This document shows positions 52,473 to 60,363 of a stretch of 64,000 bases of DNA, piece by piece. The number at the start of each line of letters is the position of its first letter. Position 1 is the stretch's first letter. Source of the DNA: Candidatus Zixiibacteriota bacterium (GTDB lineage: Bacteria; Zixibacteria; MSB-5A5; GN15; PGXB01); the NCBI GenBank assembly GCA_016933955.1, contig JAFGTT010000012.1, positions 1 through 64,000 on the forward strand, read 5' to 3'. Under the pieces are notes generated by a model, which ran no database searches, was not told where the DNA came from, and saw only the letters and a list, made by a program, of their open reading frames with translations. The translations under genes and the position numbers were made by a program.

Positions 52473-53702
52473 TTACCAGGTAAACAGCCAGCTGGACTGA
52501 TCCGGGACAACCACCCGTTCCCGAAGGATAATCCCGTCGGGTCGGGCAACAGTTATTTCATAACGGGTGGTGTCGGGAGTCAGTTCGGTATTGGGAATCA
52601 GATCGAGATAGAAATAACCATTCCCGTCGCTGGTAGTTTCAACCATAAGCGGGGAAATAAGAGCCGCCCCGGCCCGGGTTACTCCGGCCGGAAGCCGGGC
52701 TGTTATGGCAGCATCGCTTTCGGGATTCCCGCTGATATTATAGACAAAACCATATAGACGACACATTCCCGGATCGGTCGGTTCGCCGGGATCAAACCGA
52801 TAGCCGAACAGGGTATCCAAGCCGGGCCCGGTTACAACGATGGTGTCGTAGGGATGAAAGATATATCCCGGCGCGAAGGCGGCTACCATAAAGGTATCGG
52901 GATTGAGGCTGAACCCGGCCGACCCGCTATTATCCGATTGCCCCACAGCGATCAGGGCTGTCTGCGGCAAATTACGGACATTTAGACCGACTCCCGGAAT
53001 CGGCTGATCCAGAGCCGTATCGAGAACCATGATTTCAATACTATAAGCTCCGCCCCCGACACTGATTCCGGAAATTTCGGCATCAAGATATTTCCCGAAA
53101 GTCCCCGATTGAGTATGATTACTCTGCGGGGTATTCCAGATACATCCCGCCAGCGTGGATGAATCGACCGCCTCGCTGAGATGCTCCAGACTGTCGATTA
53201 TTTTAGCCAGGGAATCGAATACCAGGTTGATACTGTCGACGGCCTTACGGGCAAAGGCGGCGGAATCGAGTGAATATTCCAGCGGTGTATTGACCACCTG
53301 GAAAAAGCCGCGGGTACTCGTCATCAGGTCGGCCCCGGTATTATCATCGACCGTGATAACATAGGCATAGACTCCGTTGGAGGGTGCATCGCCATCAAGA
53401 ACACTGACCTTTTCGGTCAGGACATATGATTTCGCCCCGTCAAAATCCTCCCATTCGTAACTTTTAATCCGGTCATCGTTATAGGCCATCGAATCGCGAT
53501 AGGCCAGTCCGCCGCCGGGGTAAAAAACGACCAGATAGGCCGAATCGCCCGCGGCCAGGTCAACCGGATTGCCGAGTGAATCCAAAACCAGAAACGGCAT
53601 TGACAGGGTGTCCCGATCGATTCCATTGCTGACAATGCCGAATCCCTGACACAAATCGAAAAGAAATAATATTTCAAAAAGACAGAGAATTATTCTTTTC
53701 AT
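52473..53702 (-). CDS. Exported protein of the phage module with Ig/carboxypeptidase-regulatory-like domain
   Basis: A 409-aa protein with a signal peptide (residues 1-20). A beta-rich N-terminal domain is followed by a helical stretch (about 150-185, DSINLVFDSLAKIIDSLEHL), then a regulatory-like Ig domain (MCRLYGFVYNISGNPESDAA, about 315-375). A helix between beta domains suggests a trimeric fibre-like protein. It overlaps the preceding gene by 4 bp (ATGA). Function unknown; exported proteins are unexpected in a capsid operon. Confidence 0.6.
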   Translation of the reverse strand: MKRIILCLFEILFLFDLCQGFGIVSNGIDRDTLSMPFLVLDSLGNPVDLAAGDSAYLVVFYPGGGLAYRDSMAYNDDRIKSYEWEDFDGAKSYVLTEKVSVLDGDAPSNGVYAYVITVDDNTGADLMTSTRGFFQVVNTPLEYSLDSAAFARKAVDSINLVFDSLAKIIDSLEHLSEAVDSSTLAGCIWNTPQSNHTQSGTFGKYLDAEISGISVGGGAYSIEIMVLDTALDQPIPGVGLNVRNLPQTALIAVGQSDNSGSAGFSLNPDTFMVAAFAPGYIFHPYDTIVVTGPGLDTLFGYRFDPGEPTDPGMCRLYGFVYNISGNPESDAAITARLPAGVTRAGAALISPLMVETTSDGNGYFYLDLIPNTELTPDTTRYEITVARPDGIILRERVVVPDQSSWLFTW

Positions 53703-55048
53703 AATTTTTCCTCCCTTGTTCTGCCACGAATGGTAAAGCTATCGTATTGGGAAGGAAAATTGCCGTTTCCGTACAAACCTGTCCATTCGGATTGAATTAT
53801 CCGGCGGCGTCTTCCGGGCGGCATATCCGCGGTTGCGGCAGTAAATTCGACATAAGCACTATACCCGTCGTTTTTATTGGAATAACCGGTCAGGCTGTCG
53901 GGAGCCGTCCAATCCCCGAGATCGGAGTACTTGATATCGCCCCACGAGGTAACATCGGCTTTAATACAGAGTTTTCCATTGATCGAATTATATCCCTGCA
54001 TCGAAACCATATAGGTCACTCCGGAGTCAAGAGCCCCACTCATGGGGCATTCCACCCAGATAGCGGCGGTATCGGTAACATCGGTAACGGATGACGAGGC
54101 ATGATATTTCGATTCATCAAGATCATCACCTCTGGTGTATGAATGGACCCGGACCTGGAGGGTTCCTTCCAGCTCGCCGCTTACATCGCAACCGACATAC
54201 CCGCCGGTGATTTCACCTTCGCCGGTTTCCAGGCAACCGATATTCCAGAGGACAATATGCCGATAATCAACGATGGTCAGATCCCAGACCCCCATGCTGG
54301 ACTTACCGAAGGTGGGATCGATGGTTACCGGATAGACCGCCGCGGCCATGAAATCGGAAGGCAGGGCGATATCAAAACGGTTGTTGATGGTATCGACAGC
54401 CAGATCGCACCAGGCCGAATCACCATGGGCATCGAAGGCCAGGGGGCGGCGGATATGAAAAGCCTTGCCGGTTTCATAATATCTGGTATGATTTTCATCA
54501 TCATCGGTCACGGTGATATTGTTCCGGCCGGACCGATGATAAACGGCATATGAACCCTGGACCCAATCGGGTCCTCGGCACATGATATCATCGCTGAATT
54601 GAGTGCTGTCCTGATAGAAGAAACATAGTCCGGACGAGATCATATCGAATGACAGCACTTCGGTATCCGGCGGCGTCTTCAGTTTGATTAACCATTCCAG
54701 ATCGCCATTGGGAGAGAGAAAAACGGAATGCACCGTGCTGTCGGACATTCGACAATCGATTACGGGAGCATCGTTGGCAGTATCCCGGTCGATTGACTGG
54801 ATGGTTATTCCCGGATCGCGTTTCAGGTCGAGACAAAAAGCCCCTTCGCCATTCCAGACCTCCAGTTTAAGGTTCGGCATGGTTTCACCCGTGGCGCTGT
54901 CGCCGAAAAGGGCGGTCAGATGACGGCGACCATCCCGATCATTTGCACCTGTGTTGTCCAGATCAAAACGGGCATAGATGCCCTCGGACAGAGCCGGCAG
55001 AGCCGTCAACCAGATTAAAAACATAAAACTTACAAATACATTCTTCAA
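53699..55048 (-). CDS. Exported protein of the phage module, unknown
   Basis: A 449-aa protein with a signal peptide (residues 1-21, ending LPALS). The N-terminal 240 residues include AVYPVTIDPTFG, a segment often found in front of DUF2341-like or LamG-like surface domains; the remainder is beta-rich with a GVTYMVSMQGYNS strand. No enzyme motif is seen. The start is TTG 55048 with GGAGG 7 nt upstream. It and its overlapping neighbour form a pair that could be a surface-displayed receptor or fibre. Confidence 0.6.
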   Translation of the reverse strand: MKNVFVSFMFLIWLTALPALSEGIYARFDLDNTGANDRDGRRHLTALFGDSATGETMPNLKLEVWNGEGAFCLDLKRDPGITIQSIDRDTANDAPVIDCRMSDSTVHSVFLSPNGDLEWLIKLKTPPDTEVLSFDMISSGLCFFYQDSTQFSDDIMCRGPDWVQGSYAVYHRSGRNNITVTDDDENHTRYYETGKAFHIRRPLAFDAHGDSAWCDLAVDTINNRFDIALPSDFMAAAVYPVTIDPTFGKSSMGVWDLTIVDYRHIVLWNIGCLETGEGEITGGYVGCDVSGELEGTLQVRVHSYTRGDDLDESKYHASSSVTDVTDTAAIWVECPMSGALDSGVTYMVSMQGYNSINGKLCIKADVTSWGDIKYSDLGDWTAPDSLTGYSNKNDGYSAYVEFTAATADMPPGRRRRIIQSEWTGLYGNGNFPSQYDSFTIRGRTREEKL

Positions 55049-55079
55049 ATCGAGCCTCCGTTGTTAATGCTTTTTGCTA

Positions 55080-55358
55080 TCAGCCGCCGGTTTCGGGGCG
55101 GTTTTTCTTGGTCGGAACCGGTTTCTTTTTCCCGGGTAATTCTTCATCGCGGATACGATTAATCATCTCCCAGAATTTTTTCTCGGCTTTACCCGAGACC
55201 GATAGTTTGTTTTTCATTTCCATCACCTTCAACAGGTCGCCCAATTTCGGGCTACCCGGGTTTTCACATATAGCTTCATAAATTCTTCTTTTCAGATTCT
55301 CGAGGATTTCGATATCCGAGGGTATTTGAACCTCCTTATTTTTGGCGGAATTATCCAT
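55080..55358 (-). CDS. Small helical protein of the phage module
   Basis: A 92-aa protein, charged and largely helical, with IPSDIEILENLKRRIYEAIC and a basic C-terminal tail (GKKKPVPTKKNRP). Not recognised; a small terminase-like or scaffold-like role is only a guess. It starts directly after the stop of the 124-aa gene. Confidence 0.55.
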   Translation of the reverse strand: MDNSAKNKEVQIPSDIEILENLKRRIYEAICENPGSPKLGDLLKVMEMKNKLSVSGKAEKKFWEMINRIRDEELPGKKKPVPTKKNRPETGG

Positions 55359-55733
55359 TTAGAGGCCTGTTTCATAAATAAAGAAATCGACCCGGATCGG
55401 TCCCGGAGCGTCGGGATCACGGACAATCCGAAATCCGGCGTTTGATTCCTCGCCGGCCAGGTAGGCCTGATGGCGCGAGCGGGGACGAATAATCACCCTC
55501 GGGGCATTGATCACGGCCGGAAGATTGTTGCCGTGGTGATCGACCAGATCGGCATACAGAATATCCTGGGCCGTGTCGCCGACGGAAAGAATCCCCAGCA
55601 TCAGGCGGCTGTCGGTATCAACCGTTTCAATACCCAGGTAGTGAAATTCGGCATCGGCCTCCAGCCCCCAGACCATGATATCACGGACAACCCACATACG
55701 GCGGCTTTTAAGATAAGCCAGAGTGTTCATCAT
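55359..55733 (-). CDS. Small phage-module protein, unknown
   Basis: A 124-aa beta-rich protein (HYLGIETVDTDSRLMLGILS, VRDPDAPGPIRVDFFIYETG). Two ATG codons in a row open it and the first overlaps the previous stop (TAATG). The position between connector-like and exported proteins suggests a structural role. Not recognised. Confidence 0.55.
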   Translation of the reverse strand: MMNTLAYLKSRRMWVVRDIMVWGLEADAEFHYLGIETVDTDSRLMLGILSVGDTAQDILYADLVDHHGNNLPAVINAPRVIIRPRSRHQAYLAGEESNAGFRIVRDPDAPGPIRVDFFIYETGL

Positions 55734-56557
55734 TATTTTCCTCCTCGGGATAAAGTCGGACGGCTCATCCGGGCGGCACCGGGACGAAAATTCATTATCA
55801 GGACCTGGTAATCCTCGCGGTAGCTATCCGCCAGCGCTATCCATGAAGAAGCAGTCGAAGATGCTTCGGGATTGAATTTCAGATCCCCCGCGGCCGCCAT
55901 TCGGCAAAGAAGAGAAACAGCCAGATAGGTGGCGGCGGCCTGCAAGACCGGATCGGCCCCGAACCGCTGATCCGGATCGACCTGTTTCTCGACGATGGCA
56001 TTGGCCTCGGATACCGCTCCGGAGATTATCTCGTCATTAAACCAGTTGCCGGAGAGTTCATAATCGACCATCAGAGTCTGGCCCACCTGGATAGCACCAT
56101 CCGGCAGGCGGCAAATCATGCCGTCGCTGCAGTTGATGGCGTAATCGACCCCGGCCTTATAGGCCGTGTAGAAATAGTACCACACCGCCACCTGACTGCC
56201 GGAGATAATATCCCCCGCGATAAGACGTTTGATTGTCCCCTGATCGCAATCGACACTGAAATCGACATTCTCGCGGTAAATTGCTCCGAGAGAATTATCG
56301 GAGGCGATGGTAACCGAACCGGGAACCAGCCGCTGGTGAGACACGGAAATTTCCCCATCATTGAGAATTGGTGTCTCGTAAGTCGGGGCGAATTCCCTGA
56401 CGGCTTTGACCATCACCGAACCCTCGACCACCCCCCGTCCCGGCAGGTTGACCCATTCCGTCCCGCCGAAAACAACCGGGTAATCCCTTCGCAGACCGAT
56501 CGGGCTATCATCCAGGCTGATATGCCTGTTGACCATTTCTGGATTGGTAAATGACAT
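55733..56557 (-). CDS. Phage structural protein with internal duplication (connector-like)
   Basis: A 274-aa protein from ATG 56557 (overlaps the previous stop as TGATG; a GTG one codon earlier is also possible). Residues 90-135 and 135-175 are two copies of a beta unit: YRENVDFSVDCDQGTIKRLI with ISGSQVAVWYYFY, and YKAGVDYAINCSDGMICRLP with IQVGQTLMVDYEL. The C-terminal part is helical (QAAATYLAVSLLCRMAAAGD), as in small head-tail connector proteins. Assignment is tentative. Confidence 0.55.
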   Translation of the reverse strand: MSFTNPEMVNRHISLDDSPIGLRRDYPVVFGGTEWVNLPGRGVVEGSVMVKAVREFAPTYETPILNDGEISVSHQRLVPGSVTIASDNSLGAIYRENVDFSVDCDQGTIKRLIAGDIISGSQVAVWYYFYTAYKAGVDYAINCSDGMICRLPDGAIQVGQTLMVDYELSGNWFNDEIISGAVSEANAIVEKQVDPDQRFGADPVLQAAATYLAVSLLCRMAAAGDLKFNPEASSTASSWIALADSYREDYQVLIMNFRPGAARMSRPTLSRGGK

Positions 56558-57972
56558 CACGGCTCCATGAGTATCAAAGATTCAGTATTGGTAACGGTTG
56601 TTAGTTGGGACCCGACCGGGCCGGGATCGAAATCAGATTGGACCACCGCCCGAACCCAGAACAGATTATTTCCCTGGACAGTATATTTTTGCCAGTCGGC
56701 CGGAATATTCAGGCTGTCATCCCATAGAAGTAATTCCCGGTCGAGATCGTTGAAATGGCAGGCTCCTCCCGAGGGTACGAAACCGTACCATTCCCGGCCA
56801 TTGTAATACTGCCAGCCGATTTCGCCACCGGAACCAACCGATGACAATATAATTTTCAGGTAATTAAATCGGGCCGACATCCCGAGGTAGAGAACATCAC
56901 CCGAATTCTTCAGGATTGCCTGTGAATCGGGGTGCAGAATATCTCCGGGAGTACTGTCGGCGGCGGCCGAGGTCAGATCGGCATAAGAGGCGCTCGTGGC
57001 ATTATAACACAGAACCTTTTCAAACTCGGACCGGGCCGGATCGAGCGGGGCCGGATCGGAGAAGGTTGTTCCCTGCCGGCGGCTGAACAGGATTTTGTTT
57101 TGATTCGATCCCGAAACAGCCAAGTAGATTATAAAAGGCTGATTATCGCGGTACTGCAACCGGGGAAAGACACCGCCGTCATCATCAACTGTGATAATAC
57201 CGCCCCATTTGTCGCCGTCGAATTCTCTGAATTTCAACCAGGTATCGTCGAAAACGATACCCAGGCGGTTATCATCGGATACAGCCGCCCTGAAGTTTTC
57301 ATCAAAACCGGTCCCGGTGGCAACATCGGCTTCATCCTCCCAGGTCGATACATTGATATGCTTGCGGCAGTACGACAGCTTCAGATCATCCTGGGTGAAG
57401 AAAAGATAAACATACGATCCGAAGACAATTATCTGGGAGTAGCCCGATGACAGCTCAGCCGAAATGGCATATCCGTAGCTATCCGGACCGGTGCCCCAGG
57501 TTTCGCCCTGGTCATCGGATGACTTGGCGTTGATATAACAACTTCCCGATGCCTGCCGGCTCCAGGCAACCCAGAGCCTTCCGGAGGGTTGAATGGTAAT
57601 GGATGGGTAGTGATTTTCATCGGCGTTGTAAACTGTATTGGCCGCTCCGGCCAGCCACAGGCCGCCCGTGAAAGTGAGTTTTCTTACGACCAGGGTTTTG
57701 TTGGTCTCCAGCGTATAAACCAGGTAAATATGCCCGTCGGGATCCATCACGGCGTCGAATGGAGAATCGGCGTTATCGCCGCAAACCGTGGCCGGCTGGC
57801 TCCAGGCGGTGTAGGGATAGTCGGCCCAGGATAAATATATTTCGTTCGGGGCGGTATGAAGAAGCACGATCATTCGTCCGGCGTACGGCCCTGAGGCGAC
57901 TTTGAAAAGCCGTTTATTGGTGCAGAGTCCGCCCCGTTGCGAGGCGGTGCTATCGGTCAGATGAATTTGCAT
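56557..57972 (-). CDS. Beta-propeller (BNR/sialidase-like) phage structural protein
   Basis: A 471-aa protein with repeats of the Asp-box/propeller type over the first 310 residues: IYLSWADYPYTAW, HIYLVYTLE, GRLWVAWSRQASGS, SSDDQGETWG, NQNKILFSRRQG. The C-terminal 150 residues are beta-rich and include WQYYNGREWYGFVPSGGA. No signal peptide. It lies directly behind the capsid gene, separated by a strong hairpin. It may bind glycans on the particle surface; the catalytic residues of sialidases are not seen. Confidence 0.6.
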   Translation of the reverse strand: MQIHLTDSTASQRGGLCTNKRLFKVASGPYAGRMIVLLHTAPNEIYLSWADYPYTAWSQPATVCGDNADSPFDAVMDPDGHIYLVYTLETNKTLVVRKLTFTGGLWLAGAANTVYNADENHYPSITIQPSGRLWVAWSRQASGSCYINAKSSDDQGETWGTGPDSYGYAISAELSSGYSQIIVFGSYVYLFFTQDDLKLSYCRKHINVSTWEDEADVATGTGFDENFRAAVSDDNRLGIVFDDTWLKFREFDGDKWGGIITVDDDGGVFPRLQYRDNQPFIIYLAVSGSNQNKILFSRRQGTTFSDPAPLDPARSEFEKVLCYNATSASYADLTSAAADSTPGDILHPDSQAILKNSGDVLYLGMSARFNYLKIILSSVGSGGEIGWQYYNGREWYGFVPSGGACHFNDLDRELLLWDDSLNIPADWQKYTVQGNNLFWVRAVVQSDFDPGPVGSQLTTVTNTESLILMEP

Positions 57973-57986
57973 TTAACCTTCCTTTA

Positions 57987-58017
57987 TATCGACCCGGCCG
58001 AAACAGCCGGGTCGATA
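57987..58017. other. Strong hairpin between capsid and propeller genes
   Basis: A perfect 12-bp stem TATCGACCCGGC/GCCGGGTCGATA with loop CGAAACA. No T tract follows on either strand, so it is more likely an mRNA processing or stability element, or a partial terminator, behind the highly expressed capsid gene. Confidence 0.7.
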
Positions 58018-58033
58018 ATCATTCGGAGATTGA

Positions 58034-59137
58034 TCAGGCGAAAATAGTGTCGAGAACTGCGGCCGCTTCCCGGATGACCTTGGCATAGGCTACCGATTCG
58101 GAGATGACCGCCTCCTCAAAACGTTGCTCGATAATTTTATCGTACTCAACCATGAGCGGCTGGGTGATCACTTCTTCGATGGCGAATCGCGAATCGAGAC
58201 CGACCACCAGATCGGTCGGCACCTCATCGCATCGCACCAGGGAAGCTCCCAGAGGGCTGAACATCTCCCCCGTCCCCTGGAAACGATAGCCGGCCATCGG
58301 GTCTTTGAATTCATCCAGCGTCAGAATGGATTTGAGTTTGTTGATATGACAGATAATCGTGTTCATCTCGAACGGTTCGAATTCGGCCCAGAGGGTGATC
58401 AGATCATCGTAGGTCATGGTACCGGAGGAGGCGGCATTGACCGTCACGGCCGGATTGTCGTTGCCGTCGCCGTTAAGGAGGCAATCAACCACCAGCGCGA
58501 TTTTATCCGTCTGCAGTTTAAACCCGATATACCATAACAACACCCGGAACTGGGCCGTGGTCCGGTAGCGGAGTGACTTATAACTGGCTCTCAGACCGAG
58601 ACCATATTCGGCGACATTGATGGAATGGTTCTGTTCGGTGACAATGAGCTGGGGAATTTCGCTTCCCTCGCCAATCGGCCGCAGGGAAAATTTGTCGGTG
58701 CTCGAGGTATCGACATGAAACGGCGTATAGCGGTTGTTGTTAACTACGGTGCTGTTGGCCAGCAGACGCGAGAGTTCGGGACGCATGGACTGGCCTTTTT
58801 TGATCTCCCTGAGAATGAACTCCGGCATCAGGGATGAGGCTTTCTGGTAGAACTGATCCACCAGGGTCGGGTTTTTCCCTCCCAGCCGGATTCCGGCCAG
58901 GGCCAGTTGCCGCTCGAAGGCATCCAACGGGGAATTACCGGGCGAGGGGTCATATTCCGGCGTCTCGAGCAGTTCACTTAAGGTCAGGCCGCGGTTCTCG
59001 GCTTCAAGATAAGTATCGCGGTCGATTTTGAGTTCCGCGGCCCGGCCGAAATCGACCATCCCGCCCGGTTCCCGATCCGATATTCTGTTGTTCATTTCGG
59101 ACACGGCATCGGATTGAAGAAATTTATTGAAATCCAT
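58034..59137 (-). CDS. Major capsid protein (HK97-fold type)
   Basis: A 367-aa protein. The N-terminal 110 residues are helical and charged, like the delta/scaffold region removed by a prohead protease. The body shows the HK97-like course: SINVAEYGLGLRASYKSLRY, then LQTDKIALVVDCLLNGDG, GYRFQGTGEMFSPLGASLVR, DLVVGLDSRFAIEEV, and the final QRFEEAVISESVAYAKVIRE helix. GGAGGA lies upstream of the ATG. Neighbours (protease and terminase upstream) support the call. Confidence 0.75.
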   Translation of the reverse strand: MDFNKFLQSDAVSEMNNRISDREPGGMVDFGRAAELKIDRDTYLEAENRGLTLSELLETPEYDPSPGNSPLDAFERQLALAGIRLGGKNPTLVDQFYQKASSLMPEFILREIKKGQSMRPELSRLLANSTVVNNNRYTPFHVDTSSTDKFSLRPIGEGSEIPQLIVTEQNHSINVAEYGLGLRASYKSLRYRTTAQFRVLLWYIGFKLQTDKIALVVDCLLNGDGNDNPAVTVNAASSGTMTYDDLITLWAEFEPFEMNTIICHINKLKSILTLDEFKDPMAGYRFQGTGEMFSPLGASLVRCDEVPTDLVVGLDSRFAIEEVITQPLMVEYDKIIEQRFEEAVISESVAYAKVIREAAAVLDTIFA

Positions 59138-59147
59138 CGACTCCTCC

Positions 59148-59579
59148 TTAATTCAGATAAATGGTGCAATCACTGGTCCCGTTGACTTCAAGAACCCATC
59201 CCCGCGCGATATTCCCTCCGGCCGGATCATAGCCGGTCAGAGCCGGGGCTTGCTTGACCGCCCCGCCGGCCGCGCCGACCACCCGGTTCCCGATCTCGGG
59301 ATAAGTGGCGCCGATCGGCAGGCGGCAGATTCCGCCGATCTGGACCGTGGCCTGACGCTGGCCGTTATCGCTGTCGGTCAGGGTCAGGGCCACCAGCTTG
59401 CCCAGCAGGGTGGAATTATTGTCGCACGGACCGACCTGATAATTTCCGGTCAATGTTACCGCCCGACCGATATCGGTATCCTTGAGATCATCGACATCGG
59501 CGGTCTGCGAAATGGAAAAGGTGGCCAGAACCGGCGCGATGGTTTCGAGATTTTGTTCTCTGATTGACATAGATATCAT
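59148..59579 (-). CDS. Capsid decoration-type protein
   Basis: A 143-aa protein, all beta, with SISQTADVDDLKDTDIGRAV, GKLVALTLTDSDNGQRQATV and GICRLPIGATYPEIGNRVVG. Small proteins of this look sit directly before major capsid genes in many tailed phages and coat the capsid surface. ATG 59579 and an ATG three codons later both have a usable AGGA. Assigned mostly from position and fold character. Confidence 0.5.
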   Translation of the reverse strand: MISMSIREQNLETIAPVLATFSISQTADVDDLKDTDIGRAVTLTGNYQVGPCDNNSTLLGKLVALTLTDSDNGQRQATVQIGGICRLPIGATYPEIGNRVVGAAGGAVKQAPALTGYDPAGGNIARGWVLEVNGTSDCTIYLN

Positions 59580-59647
59580 TTCCTTTCCTGGTTGTTTATT
59601 ATCTCAGGCCGGGGCTGTCCCCCACATGGCCGGGATATTATCCTCTG

Positions 59648-60061
59648 TCAGATTTTATGATCCATCCAGTTTTCGATTGAACCGGCCCGGCGGGCAAAAC
59701 CGAGGTATTTGAAACTGGATGGGAAATTATCACGAAAACGGGCCGCTGACCGGCTGTAAAGTTTTATCAGTTCCGAAACCGGCACGGTTTCCAGGTTATC
59801 GTTCAACCGATGTACCAGCGCGGCATCATCATCATTCGGGCGGCAGGCCATATTGGCCCGCAATATGCCGACCACCCGATTGCGATATTCTTCCTTGATA
59901 AGATTTAATTCCGAGGCCAGTCGGGTACATTCATCGCCGACGGCTCCTGTTTTATCAAGAACATTCCGTAAATCATCAAAGTTAATTTCCTCGATTGATT
60001 CGTCATCAAGGCAGGTCAGAATTGCATTTAACGTCTGTAAATCAAGAATATTTTTATTCAC
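59648..60061 (-). CDS. Phage-module protein, unknown
   Basis: A 137-aa acidic, helical protein (ILDLQTLNAILTCLDDESIE, ECTRLASELNLIKEEY) ending in an arginine-rich segment. Not recognised; a scaffold-like role would fit the position upstream of the capsid gene. The start is GTG 60061 behind GGGGAG/AGGAG, 2 nt after the upstream stop. Confidence 0.55.
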   Translation of the reverse strand: MNKNILDLQTLNAILTCLDDESIEEINFDDLRNVLDKTGAVGDECTRLASELNLIKEEYRNRVVGILRANMACRPNDDDAALVHRLNDNLETVPVSELIKLYSRSAARFRDNFPSSFKYLGFARRAGSIENWMDHKI

Positions 60062-60063
60062 TC

Positions 60064-60363
60064 CTATCTCCCCTGTTCGGTTAAGAAAAATTCTATTCGG
60101 GTCAGTCGTCTCTCGATATCATTCCTGAACTGGAAAAACTCATCCTTGCCGACCCGTCCTTCGCGGATCACCACTTCCAGCCGGGCCAGACGTTTATCGA
60201 TTGTCTCCACCAGGGCGGCCTCGGCTTTCTCGGCCAGGCGGACTTCGATAGAACCAATGGTGGTGAAATAGGCGGCTGTCACCCCCAGCAGGGCCATAAT
60301 AAAGCTGATCAGCGGCCGACTTATAAGACTGCGAAAACTGTCATTGCGATTGAAATCAGACAT
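60064..60363 (-). CDS. Small membrane protein with C-terminal coiled coil
   Basis: A 99-aa protein: a membrane helix at about residues 16-34 (LISFIMALLGVTAAYFTTIG) followed by a coiled coil (AALVETIDKRLARLEVVIRE, FRNDIERRLTRIEFFL). The shape resembles phage spanin or holin-associated proteins, but its place among head genes is odd. It overlaps the protease-fusion gene by 8 bp. Not recognised. Confidence 0.55.
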   Translation of the reverse strand: MSDFNRNDSFRSLISRPLISFIMALLGVTAAYFTTIGSIEVRLAEKAEAALVETIDKRLARLEVVIREGRVGKDEFFQFRNDIERRLTRIEFFLTEQGR

